Of a DNA stretch of 63,088 nucleotides, positions 17,391-26,700 are shown in pieces. The DNA lies in NCBI RefSeq assembly GCF_001513955.1, contig NZ_KQ948144.1, positions 1-63,088 of the forward strand, read 5' to 3'. Position numbers and translations under genes: made by a program. The DNA is from Streptomyces pseudovenezuelae. Its GTDB lineage: Bacteria > Actinomycetota > Actinomycetes > Streptomycetales > Streptomycetaceae. The notes below the pieces were generated by a model. That model was not told the origin of the DNA and did no database searches. It worked only from the letters and a program-made list of their open reading frames with translations. Within the stretch, counting starts at the first letter, position 1; every line of letters starts with the position of its first letter.

Positions 17391-20231
17391 GTGTCCGTCC
17401 TCTCGAAGATCATGCGTGCAGGCGAAGGCAAGATCCTGCGCAAGCTGCACCGCATCGCGGACCAGGTCAACTCCATCGAAGAGGACTTCGTCGACCTCTC
17501 CGACGCCGAGCTGCGGGCCCTGACCGAGGAGTACAAGCAGCGGTACGCCGACGGTGAGAGCCTGGACGACCTGCTCCCCGAGGCGTTCGCCACCGTGCGC
17601 GAGGCCGCCAAGCGCGCCCTGGGCCAGCGTCACTACGACGTGCAGATCATGGGCGGCGCCGCCCTCCACCTCGGCTACGTGGCCGAGATGAAGACCGGTG
17701 AGGGCAAGACCCTCGTCGGCACCCTGCCCGCGTACCTGAACGCGCTCTCCGGCAAGGGCGTCCACCTCATCACGGTCAACGACTACCTGGCCGAGCGCGA
17801 CTCCGAGATGATGGGCCGCGTCCACAAGTTCCTGGGCCTCGAGGTCGGTTGCATCCTCGCCAACATGACGCCGGCCCAGCGTCGTGAGCAGTACGCGTGC
17901 GACATCACGTACGGCACGAACAACGAGTTCGGGTTCGACTACCTGCGCGACAACATGGCGTGGTCCAAGGACGAACTCGTCCAGCGCGGCCACAACTTCG
18001 CCATCGTCGACGAGGTCGACTCCATCCTGGTCGACGAGGCCCGTACGCCGCTGATCATCTCCGGCCCGGCCGACCAGGCCACCAAGTGGTACGGCGACTT
18101 CGCCAAGCTGGTCACCCGCCTGAAGAAGGGCGAGGCCGGCAACCCCCTCAAGGGCATCGAGGAGACCGGCGACTACGAGGTCGACGAGAAGAAGCGCACG
18201 GTCGCCATCCACGAGTCCGGTGTCAGCAAGGTCGAGGACTGGCTGGGCATCGACAACCTCTACGAGTCGGTCAACACCCCTCTGGTGGGCTACCTGAACA
18301 ACGCCATCAAGGCGAAGGAGCTCTTCAAGAAGGACAAGGACTACGTCGTCATGGACGGCGAAGTCATGATCGTCGACGAGCACACCGGCCGTATCCTCGC
18401 CGGCCGCCGTTACAACGAAGGCATGCACCAGGCGATCGAGGCGAAGGAAGGGGTGGACATCAAGGACGAGAACCAGACCCTTGCCACGATCACCCTCCAG
18501 AACTTCTTCCGCCTCTACAAGCGCCACGACCACAACGGCAAGGAACAGCCGGGTCTGTGCGGCATGACCGGTACGGCGATGACCGAGGCCGCCGAGTTCC
18601 ACCAGATCTACAAGCTGGGCGTCGTCCCGATCCCGACCAACCGGCCCATGGTCCGCAAGGACCAGTCGGACCTGATCTACCGCACCGAGGTCGCGAAGTT
18701 CGAGGCGGTCGTCGACGACATCGTCGACAAGCACGAGAAGGGCCAGCCGATCCTCGTCGGTACGACGTCGGTCGAGAAGTCCGAGTACCTCTCCCAGCAG
18801 CTCAGCAAGCGCGGCGTCCAGCACGAGGTGCTGAACGCCAAGCAGCACGACCGTGAGGCGACGATCGTCGCCCAGGCCGGCCGCAAGGGCGCCGTCACCG
18901 TCGCCACCAACATGGCCGGCCGTGGTACCGACATCAAGCTCGGCGGCAACCCCGAGGACCTCGCGGAGGCGGAGCTGCGCCAGCGCGGCCTCGACCCCGA
19001 GGAGCACATCGAGGAGTGGGCCGCGGCCCTGCCCGCCGCCCTGGAGAAGGCCGAGCAGGCGGTCAAGGCGGAGTTCGAGGAGGTCAAGGAGCTCGGCGGG
19101 CTCTACGTCCTCGGTACCGAGCGGCACGAGTCGCGCCGCATCGACAACCAGCTGCGCGGTCGTTCCGGCCGTCAGGGCGACCCCGGTGAGTCCCGCTTCT
19201 ACCTCTCCCTGGGCGACGACCTGATGCGCCTGTTCAAGGCCCAGATGGTCGAGCGCGTGATGTCGATGGCGAACGTCCCGGACGACGTCCCCATCGAGAA
19301 CAAGATGGTCACGCGCGCGATCGCGTCCGCGCAGTCGCAGGTCGAGCAGCAGAACTTCGAGACCCGCAAGAACGTCCTGAAGTACGACGAGGTCCTCAAC
19401 CGCCAGCGCGAGGTCATCTACGGCGAGCGCCGCCGCGTCCTGGAGGGCGAGGACCTGCAGGAGCAGGTCGTGCACTTCATGGACGACACCATCGACGCGT
19501 ACATCGCGGCGGAGACCGCCGAGGGCTTCGCGGAGGACTGGGACCTCGACCGGCTGTGGGGCGCGTTCAAGCAGCTCTACCCGGTGAAGATCACCGTCGA
19601 GGAGCTGGAGGACGCGGCCGGCGACCGCGCGGGTCTGACCGCCGAGTTCATCTCCGAGTCCATCAAGGACGACATCCACGAGCAGTACGAGGCGCGCGAG
19701 GCGCAGCTCGGCTCCGAGATCATGCGTGAGCTGGAGCGCCGGGTCGTGCTGTCGGTCCTGGACCGCAAGTGGCGCGAGCACCTCTACGAGATGGACTACC
19801 TCCAGGAGGGCATCGGCCTGCGCGCGATGGCCCAGAAGGACCCGCTGGTCGAGTACCAGCGCGAGGGCTTCGACATGTTCACCGCCATGATGGAGGGCAT
19901 CAAGGAGGAGTCCGTCGGCTACCTGTTCAACCTGGAGGTCCAGGTCGAGCAGCAGGTCGAGGAGGTCCCGGTCGAGGACGAGAAGCCGTCCCTCGCCAAG
20001 CAGGACTCCGTTCCGGCGCAGGCCGGCGCGCGTCCCGAGATCCGCGCGAAGGGGCTCGACGCCCCGCAGCGCCGGGACCTGCACTTCTCCGCCCCGACCG
20101 TGGACGGCGAGGGTGGTGTCATCGAGGGCGAGTTCGCCGACGACGACGAGCCCGTGCGCTCCGAGGCGGACGGCCTCACGCGCGCGGAGCGGCGCAAGCA
20201 GTCCCGTGGCCGGGGCCGGCGCAAGAAGTAG
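17391..20231 (+). CDS. secA: Preprotein translocase ATPase SecA
   Basis: 946 residues from the GTG at 17391 ([15 protein letters not shown]), with RBS AAGGAG. It is the motor of the Sec pathway and pushes unfolded preproteins through SecYEG. Visible are Walker A MKTGEGKT (100-107), DEVD Walker B at about 207-210 ([13 protein letters not shown]), the preprotein cross-linking region, [15 protein letters not shown], and the [24 protein letters not shown] motif (here [20 protein letters not shown]). The extreme C-terminus is Lys/Arg-rich ([16 protein letters not shown]) and lacks the CxCxSG zinc-binding SEC-C motif of E. coli SecA. It is a single-gene transcript ending at a strong hairpin. Confidence 0.97.
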   Translation: MSVLSKIMRAGEGKILRKLHRIADQVNSIEEDFVDLSDAELRALTEEYKQRYADGESLDDLLPEAFATVREAAKRALGQRHYDVQIMGGAALHLGYVAEMKTGEGKTLVGTLPAYLNALSGKGVHLITVNDYLAERDSEMMGRVHKFLGLEVGCILANMTPAQRREQYACDITYGTNNEFGFDYLRDNMAWSKDELVQRGHNFAIVDEVDSILVDEARTPLIISGPADQATKWYGDFAKLVTRLKKGEAGNPLKGIEETGDYEVDEKKRTVAIHESGVSKVEDWLGIDNLYESVNTPLVGYLNNAIKAKELFKKDKDYVVMDGEVMIVDEHTGRILAGRRYNEGMHQAIEAKEGVDIKDENQTLATITLQNFFRLYKRHDHNGKEQPGLCGMTGTAMTEAAEFHQIYKLGVVPIPTNRPMVRKDQSDLIYRTEVAKFEAVVDDIVDKHEKGQPILVGTTSVEKSEYLSQQLSKRGVQHEVLNAKQHDREATIVAQAGRKGAVTVATNMAGRGTDIKLGGNPEDLAEAELRQRGLDPEEHIEEWAAALPAALEKAEQAVKAEFEEVKELGGLYVLGTERHESRRIDNQLRGRSGRQGDPGESRFYLSLGDDLMRLFKAQMVERVMSMANVPDDVPIENKMVTRAIASAQSQVEQQNFETRKNVLKYDEVLNRQREVIYGERRRVLEGEDLQEQVVHFMDDTIDAYIAAETAEGFAEDWDLDRLWGAFKQLYPVKITVEELEDAAGDRAGLTAEFISESIKDDIHEQYEAREAQLGSEIMRELERRVVLSVLDRKWREHLYEMDYLQEGIGLRAMAQKDPLVEYQREGFDMFTAMMEGIKEESVGYLFNLEVQVEQQVEEVPVEDEKPSLAKQDSVPAQAGARPEIRAKGLDAPQRRDLHFSAPTVDGEGGVIEGEFADDDEPVRSEADGLTRAERRKQSRGRGRRKK

Positions 20232-20246
20232 TGCCTGCGGCATGAC

Positions 20247-20278
20247 AAGGGCCGGTCACCTTCGGGTGGCCGGCCCTT
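20247..20278. terminator. Bidirectional terminator between secA and the Rv3235-like gene
   Basis: 14-bp stem (20247-20260 with 20265-20278, one G-T pair) closed by a stable TTCG tetraloop (20261-20264), between convergent genes. Confidence 0.85.
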
Positions 20279-20311
20279 CGGCGTGCGAGGGGCCGGGCTT
20301 CTCCGGGGCTG

Positions 20312-21016
20312 TCAGTCCTGGTCCGGACGGGAGGACCGGGCGCCGCCCAGCTCGACGGCCGTGCAGCGCCAGCGCAGGTCCTGGCCCTGTTCCAGGCGGA
20401 AGGCCATGGCGCGCAGCTGGTCCCCGGCGCCGATGCGGGCGAAGGCCTCCACGGCGCCCTGGCGGGGGACGTAGTAGCCGATGTCCCGCACGACGGGCCG
20501 CGCGCCGCGAGTGCGCAGGGGGCCGCGTTCGGCGAGCAGGGCCAGCTCGTCGTAGGCGCGGCCCGCGGTGTGCCGGAGCATCGAGTGGACGGGGCGCTGG
20601 CCGCTCAGGACGGCGAGGAGGAGGTCGGCGAAGAGATCGGTGGGGCGGGGCTGGGGGGCCACGGGGCGCCGCGGGGTCTGCGACGGGACGACCGTCGCCG
20701 GGGTGGCGGTGCCGCTCGTGCCCGAGGGGGTGCCGCGCGTGCCGGTGGTCGTGGCGCCGGCCGGGGCGCCGCGCCGAGCGGCCGCAGTGCTGGTCGCGTT
20801 CGGCTCCGGGATGTTCCGCGGACGGCTGTCCGTGGGGCGCGTAAGGATGCGGGGGCCGCTTCCGGGGGAGCCCGGTGGGCGGCCGTCGCCCGGGGCCGTA
20901 CGAGGCGTGCTGCCGCCGGGTGCGCGGGGCGGCGTGCCACCCGGGCGACGGGAGTCGCGGCGGGCCGGCGGGCGGGCGCCGGAAGGGTGCTGGGCCCTGG
21001 TCATGACCTTGTTCAT
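20312..21016 (-). CDS. Rv3235-family protein of unknown function
   Basis: 234 residues. The first ~125 residues are Pro/Arg/Gly/Thr-rich and disordered. The folded part begins about 135 (DLFADLLLAVLSGQRPVHSM) and continues with GARPVVRDIGYYVPRQGAVEAFARI and RAMAFRLEQGQDLRWRCTAVEL, the pattern of the Rv3235 family found beside secA in actinobacteria. The function is unknown; the conserved location is the main clue. The ATG at 21016 is preferred over one at 21004 and over a longer start at 21094, but the RBS is weak for all of them. It ends at the hairpin shared with secA. Confidence 0.75.
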   Translation of the reverse strand: MNKVMTRAQHPSGARPPARRDSRRPGGTPPRAPGGSTPRTAPGDGRPPGSPGSGPRILTRPTDSRPRNIPEPNATSTAAARRGAPAGATTTGTRGTPSGTSGTATPATVVPSQTPRRPVAPQPRPTDLFADLLLAVLSGQRPVHSMLRHTAGRAYDELALLAERGPLRTRGARPVVRDIGYYVPRQGAVEAFARIGAGDQLRAMAFRLEQGQDLRWRCTAVELGGARSSRPDQD

Positions 21017-21323
21017 GGGATCCCCGTTCAGCGGGCCCGGAGAGTACCGGGCGGTAACTTCTGCTTGGGGATCTTGTACGGGGCCGTGGACCACGGCGGC
21101 AAGGACGAGGCGGGCCGCGTCGGGCGGCCGGAATGTTCACCTATCAGGGTGATCCGAGGGTGCGGAAGCCCGTGAATCCGGGGGCGGGGCGGGTGAATTC
21201 CGGGCCCGGGGTGGACGCCTGCCGAGGTCCGGGCAGGGACTCGAAAGGGGACGCCCGCACGTATCCTGAAGGCCTTCGCGGAGCCCCTCCGATGATGTTC
21301 TCCGACCACGAAAGCGGCCAGTC
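21017..21323. other. Divergent intergenic region
   Basis: 307 bases between divergent genes. Two elements stand out: a TCACC-N6-GGTGA palindrome (21137-21152), possibly an operator or overlapping a minus-strand promoter, and a TATCCT -10-like hexamer (21262-21267) upstream of the DUF6912-like gene. No gene is seen. Confidence 0.4.
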
Positions 21324-21839
21324 ATGCGCGTCTACGTCCCCCTGACCCTCTCCGGTCTCGCCGAGGCGTACAAGACGGGTGAGCTGGGGGCCGGACCGCT
21401 CCTCGCCTACGCCGTCACGCCCGCCCTGCGCGAGTGGTACCTCTCCGACGACATCGAGGAGCTGGAGTACGCGGCGCTGAACCGGGCCGCGCTGGCCTCG
21501 CTGCGGCTGCTCGCCGCGGACGCCGGGGCCGTACGGCGCCGGGTCGTGGTGGCCGTCGACGTCGCCGACGGGGCGGCGGTCGCCGATCCCGACCGGGCGC
21601 TGGATCCCGCGGCGCTCGGTGAGGTGCAGGTCGCCGGAACCGTGCGGCTGGCCAAGGCCGCCGCGGTGCACGTCGACTCGGACGACGCGGTGGAGGACGT
21701 CACCGCCGCCGTGGACGCGCTGGCGGCGGCGGACGCCGGGGACGACGACGCCCAGTTCGTCGTGGACGGGGCCGAGGACCACGAGCTTTTGTGGTTCGCG
21801 ACGCAGGAGATCCCGAACCTCGTGGGGCTGGGCGGCTGA
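21324..21839 (+). CDS. Conserved hypothetical protein (DUF6912-like)
   Basis: 171 residues, acidic. It starts MRVYVPLTLSGLAEAYKTGE and alternates hydrophobic strands with acidic segments (YLSDDIEELEYAAL, VHVDSDDAVEDV, DDDAQFVVDGAEDHELLWFA). There is no signal peptide, no transmembrane helix and no recognisable catalytic motif. The N-terminus is characteristic of a family conserved across Streptomyces that I associate with DUF6912; the function is unknown. A HAD hydrolase gene follows 88 nt downstream on the same strand. Confidence 0.75.
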   Translation: MRVYVPLTLSGLAEAYKTGELGAGPLLAYAVTPALREWYLSDDIEELEYAALNRAALASLRLLAADAGAVRRRVVVAVDVADGAAVADPDRALDPAALGEVQVAGTVRLAKAAAVHVDSDDAVEDVTAAVDALAAADAGDDDAQFVVDGAEDHELLWFATQEIPNLVGLGG

Positions 21840-21927
21840 GCCCGTCCCCTGCCGTGCCGGGTCGCGGCTTTACCCGTCTTGACCTGCTGGTCTCTTCATT
21901 GTCAGTGCGGGCGGGTACGTTTTTGGC

Positions 21928-22593
21928 ATGGGGAAGCTGACAGGGGCGCACATCGTCTGGGACTGGAACGGCACGCTGTTCCACGACAACGACGCCATCA
22001 TCGGGGCGACGAACGCGGCGTTCGGCGAGCTGGGGCTCGCGCCGATCACGATGGAGCAGTACCGGGCGCTGTACTGCGTGCCGGTGCCGAAGTTCTACGA
22101 GCGACTGCTCGGCCGGCTGCCCACCGACGCGGAGTGGGAGGTCATGGACGAGACCTTCCACCGGTACTACGCCGAGCACCGGGTGGGGTGCGGCCTCACC
22201 GACGGCGCGGTGGAACTGCTCATGGGGTGGCGGTCGGCCGGGCGCAGCCAGTCCATCCTCAGCATGTACGTGCACGACGAACTGGTGCCCCTGGTGCGCG
22301 GGTTCGGGATCGAGGCGCACTTCCTGCGGGTGGACGGCCGGACCGGACCGTCCGGGGGGAGCAAGGCGGAGCACATGGAGCGGCATCTCGCCGCCCTGGC
22401 GGGGGTGGAAGCGGCCCGGACCGTGGTGATCGGGGACGCCGCGGACGACGCGGTGGCCGCGATGCGGGTGGGGGCGCGCGCCGTTCTGTACACCGGGGGG
22501 TCGCACAGCCGGGCCAGCCTCGAAGGTGTGGGTGTGCCCGTGGTGGACACCCTGGCCGAGGCGGTCGCGGAGGCCGAGCGAATAGCGGCGTGA
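21928..22593 (+). CDS. HAD-superfamily hydrolase (phosphoglycolate phosphatase-like)
   Basis: 221 residues with all four HAD motifs: motif I as VWDWNGTLFHD (nucleophile Asp at about 12, with Asn in place of the more usual second-position residues), a helical cap domain (about 20-90), motif II serine in QSILSMY, the motif III lysine region GGSKAEHM, and motif IV VIGDAADD. It is a probable small-molecule phosphatase, but the substrate cannot be told. A TACGTT element (21915-21920) 7 nt before the ATG suggests a leaderless transcript. It is convergent with the PfpI-like gene. Confidence 0.88.
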   Translation: MGKLTGAHIVWDWNGTLFHDNDAIIGATNAAFGELGLAPITMEQYRALYCVPVPKFYERLLGRLPTDAEWEVMDETFHRYYAEHRVGCGLTDGAVELLMGWRSAGRSQSILSMYVHDELVPLVRGFGIEAHFLRVDGRTGPSGGSKAEHMERHLAALAGVEAARTVVIGDAADDAVAAMRVGARAVLYTGGSHSRASLEGVGVPVVDTLAEAVAEAERIAA

Positions 22594-22641
22594 CGCATCG
22601 CGCCGGATCCGCGACCACGACGGCATGCGGCACCCCGTCGG

Positions 22642-23208
22642 TTAGGTCACCGGTGCCTTCGCCCTGAGCACCTTGAGGAACTCCCGCATCCAGCCCGAGT
22701 GGTCCGGCCAGGCGCGGGAGGAGACCAGGGTGCCGTCGACCACCACCTCGGTGTCCTGGAAGGCCGCGCCGGCCGACTGCATGTCCGGCTCCAGGGCCGG
22801 ATAGGCCGTGACGCGCCGGCCACGGAGGCCGTCGACCGCGGCGGTGAGCAGGGGGCCGTGACAGATCTGGGCCACCGGCTTGTCCGCGTCGAAGAAGGAC
22901 TTGAGGATCTTGCGGAGCTCGGGGTCGTTGCGCAGGTACTCGGGGGCGCGGCCGCCCGGGATGACGAGAGCGGCGTACTCGCCGGCGTCGACCTCGGCGA
23001 AGGCCAGGTCGGCGGGCCAGGTGTAGCCGGGCTTCTCGGTGTAGGTGTCGAAGCCGGGTTCGAAGTCGTGGACGACGAAGCGGAGTTGCTTGCGGGCGGG
23101 AGCCGCGACGTGGACGTCGTAGCCCTCCTCGCGGAGGCGCTGGTAGGGGTACAGGACCTCCAGTGACTCTGCTGCGTCACCGGTGACGATGAGGATTTTT
23201 GCGGTCAT
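22642..23208 (-). CDS. DJ-1/PfpI-family protein
   Basis: 188 residues. Single class I glutamine amidotransferase-like domain with the nucleophile-elbow cysteine in VAQICHGPLLTAA and a conserved glutamate in DVDAGEYAAL-like context (here AEVDAGEYAALVIPGGRAPE). Family members act as glyoxalases, deglycases or proteases of stress response; the precise activity is not determined by sequence. The start is MTAKILIVTGDAAE at 23208. It is divergent from the glutamate dehydrogenase gene across a 515-bp gap. Confidence 0.88.
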   Translation of the reverse strand: MTAKILIVTGDAAESLEVLYPYQRLREEGYDVHVAAPARKQLRFVVHDFEPGFDTYTEKPGYTWPADLAFAEVDAGEYAALVIPGGRAPEYLRNDPELRKILKSFFDADKPVAQICHGPLLTAAVDGLRGRRVTAYPALEPDMQSAGAAFQDTEVVVDGTLVSSRAWPDHSGWMREFLKVLRAKAPVT

Positions 23209-23723
23209 GTCGGCAAAGTGCACCGGCGGGACGCGCTTGCCAAGAGGGTGTGCGCAAGGAAGGGGAGAAGGTCATGGCCTGGATGCGGCGTGGGCACTGT
23301 GCAGAGTGTCAAAGTTCCACCCCTGGTTTTGTACACATACGGCTCATGACGGCCCCCCTGTAAGGAGCGATAGCCTTGGTGGCGTGATCAGCGCGATAGT
23401 TCGCGGGGGCGCTGTGGCCCCCGCCCCGCGCCCGGTGCGCACGGAACACCTCCGTGGCCGGGCGGCGGCCGCTGGTCCTCGCGGGCGGGACGGGGCCGTA
23501 AGGGCCCTCATGACGCCGAATACGCCCTCGTCACCGGCGCGGCAGAGAGCAGCGTCACACCTGGTGGGCGTGTCGAGAATGGCTGATATACCCCCGCTCA
23601 TCTCACCTTGCGGCATAGCGTCGGAGCAGACCGGAGACCCCGGGCCGTGGCGTCGAGCCGCAGGGGAAGAGACCGTACTTCCTTCTACGTCACGCAACGG
23701 CGCGCGACAGGAGCCAGAGGACA
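23209..23723. other. Long intergenic region upstream of the glutamate dehydrogenase gene
   Basis: 515 bases. AAGGAG (23362-23367) precedes a GTG at 23384 that opens an in-frame read into the dehydrogenase gene in another frame, but codon bias is poor and no homologue is recognised. TATACCCCC (about 23586-23594) is an unusually AT-rich promoter-like patch. The region may hold the divergent promoters and a long leader; no gene is called. Confidence 0.4.
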
Positions 23724-26700
23724 ATGCAGACCAAGCTGGACGAAGCCAAGGCCGAGTTGCTCGAGAGGGCTGCACGGGTAGCTGAGAACAGCCCGGTCGG
23801 GGGGCACCTACCGACTGGGACGACGGACGACGAGACGCCCCGCTCCCCGGACACCCCGGACAGCGAGAGTGTGCTCGCGTTCCTCCAGCGCTACTACCTG
23901 CACACGGCACCGGAAGACCTCGCCGGCCGCGACCCGGTCGACGTCTACGGAGCTGCTCTCTCCCACTTCCGGCTGGGCGAGACGCGCCCGCAGGGCACGG
24001 CCAACGTGCGGGTGCACACGCCCACGGTGGAGGAGAACGGCTGGACGTGCACCCACTCGGTCGTCGAGGTCGTCACCGACGACATGCCCTTCCTCGTCGA
24101 CTCCGTCACCAACGAGCTGACCCGGCAGGGGCGCGGCATCCATGTCGTCATCCACCCCCAGGTCATCGTCCGTCGCGATCTCACCGGCAAGCTGATCGAG
24201 GTCCTCACCCCTCCGCCCTCCGCCAGTGACCTCCCGCACGACGCGCACACCGAGTCCTGGATCCACGTCGAGATCGACCGCGAGACCGACCGCGGTGACC
24301 TGAAGCAGATCAACGCCGACCTGCTGCGCGTCCTGTCGGACGTCCGGGAGACCGTCGAGGACTGGGAGAAGATGCGGGACGCGGCCCTGCGGATGGCCGA
24401 CGAACTGCCTACCGAGCCCGTCGCCGCCGATCTGCGCGACATGGAGATCGAGGAGGCCCGCGAACTGCTGCGCTGGCTGGCCGACGACCACTTCACCTTC
24501 CTCGGCTACCGGGAGTACCAGCTCAGGCCGGACGACTCCCTCGCGGCCGTGCCCGGCACCGGCCTCGGCATCCTGCGCTCCGACCCGCACCACGCCGGCG
24601 AGGAGGGCCACCCGGTCAGCCCGTCCTTCGAGCGACTGCCCGCCGATGCCCGCGCGAAGGCGCGTGAGCACAACCTGCTGGTTCTGACCAAGGCGAACAG
24701 CCGGGCAACGGTGCACCGGCCGTCGTACCTCGACTACATCGGGGTCAAGAAGTTCGACGCGGACGGCAATGTCGTCGGCGAGCGGCGTTTCCTCGGGCTG
24801 TTCTCCTCCGCCGCCTACACCGAGTCGGTGCGCCGGGTTCCGGTCATTCGGCGCAAGGTGGACGAGGTGCTCGAAAGGGCCGGATTCTCGCCCCACAGCC
24901 ACGACGGCCGCGATCTGCTCCAGATTCTGGAGACCTACCCGCGCGACGAGCTCTTCCAGACCCCGGCCGACGAGCTGGAGTCCATCGCCACCTCCGTCCT
25001 GTACCTCCAGGAGCGGCGGCGGCTGCGCCTCTACCTGCGCCAGGACGAGTACGGCCGCTACTACTCGGCCCTCGTCTACCTGCCCCGCGACCGCTACACC
25101 ACCGGTGTCCGCCTCAGGATCATCGACATCCTGAAGGAGGAACTCGGCGGCATCAGCGTCGACTTCACCGCCTGGAACACCGAGTCGATCCTGTCCCGGC
25201 TGCACTTCGTGGTGCGCGTCCCGCAGGGCACCGAGCTGCCGCAGCTCAGCGACAGCGACAAGGAGCGCATCGAGGCCCGCCTGGTCGAGGCCGCCCGCTC
25301 CTGGGCCGACGGCTTCGCCGAGGCGCTCAACGCCGAGTTGGGCGAGGAGCGCGCCGCCGAACTGACGCGCCGCTACGGCAACGCCTTCCCCGAGGGCTAC
25401 AAGGCCGACCACACCCCGCGCTCCGCGGTCGCCGACCTCGTCCACCTGGAGCGGCTCGGCGAGGAGAACGACTTCGCGCTCAGCCTGTACGAGCCGGTGG
25501 GCGCCGCCCCCGAGGAACGCCGCTTCAAGATCTACCGCAAGGGCGACGCCATCTCCCTGTCCGCCGTGCTGCCGGTCCTCAGCCGGCTCGGCGTCGAGGT
25601 GACCGACGAGCGGCCCTACGAACTGCGCTGCTCCGACCGCAGCATCGCCTGGATCTACGACTTCGGCCTGCGCCTGCCCACGTCGCGGAACGGCGGCGGT
25701 GACCACCTCGGCGACGACGGCCGCGAGCGTTTCCAGGAGGCCTTCGCCGCCACCTGGACCGGCAAGGCGGAGAACGACGGCTTCAACGCCCTGGTGCTGA
25801 GCGCCGGTCTTGGCTGGCGCCAGGCGATGGTGCTGCGGGCGTACGCCAAGTACCTGCGGCAGGCGGGCTCGACGTTCAGCCAGGACTACATGGAGGACAC
25901 CCTCCGCCACAACGTCCACACCACCCGGCTGCTCGTCTCCCTGTTCGAGGCGCGGATGTCGCCGGACCGCCAGCGCGCCGGCCACGAACTCGTGGACGCC
26001 CTCCTGGAGGAGCTCGACGCGGCACTCGACCAGGTGGCCTCGCTCGACGAGGACAGGATCCTGCGCTCCTTCCTGACCGTCATCAAGGCGACCCTGCGCA
26101 CCAACTTCTTCCAGGAGGCCGCGGGCGGCAAGCCGCACGACTACGTCTCCATGAAGTTCGACCCGCAGGCCATCCCCGACCTGCCGGCCCCGCGCCCGGC
26201 GTTCGAGATCTGGGTCTACTCGCCGCGCGTCGAGGGCGTGCACCTGCGCTTCGGCAAGGTCGCGCGCGGCGGGCTGCGCTGGTCCGACCGGCGTGAGGAC
26301 TTCCGCACCGAGATCCTCGGCCTGGTCAAGGCGCAGATGGTCAAGAACACCGTCATCGTGCCGGTCGGCGCCAAGGGCGGCTTCGTCGCCAAGCAGCTGC
26401 CCGACCCGTCCGTCGACCGGGACGCCTGGCTGGCCGAGGGCATCGCCAGCTACAAGATGTTCATCTCGGCCCTGCTCGACATCACCGACAACATGGTCGC
26501 CGGTGAAGTCGTCCCGCCCGCTGACGTCGTACGGCACGACGAGGACGACACCTACCTCGTCGTCGCCGCCGACAAGGGCACCGCGACCTTCTCCGACATC
26601 GCCAACGGGGTCGCGGAGTCGTACAACTTCTGGCTCGGTGACGCCTTCGCCTCCGGCGGCTCGGCCGGCTACGACCACAAGGGCATGGGCATCACCGCCC

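Noticed and set aside
17133..20243. 1036-residue minus-strand frame over secA
   Set aside because: Shadow of secA; no motif and leucine/valine-rich artificial composition.
23384..23785. Small GTG-started frame upstream of the glutamate dehydrogenase gene
   Set aside because: It overlaps the dehydrogenase start, has mixed codon bias and no recognised family, so it is mentioned only as part of the gap.
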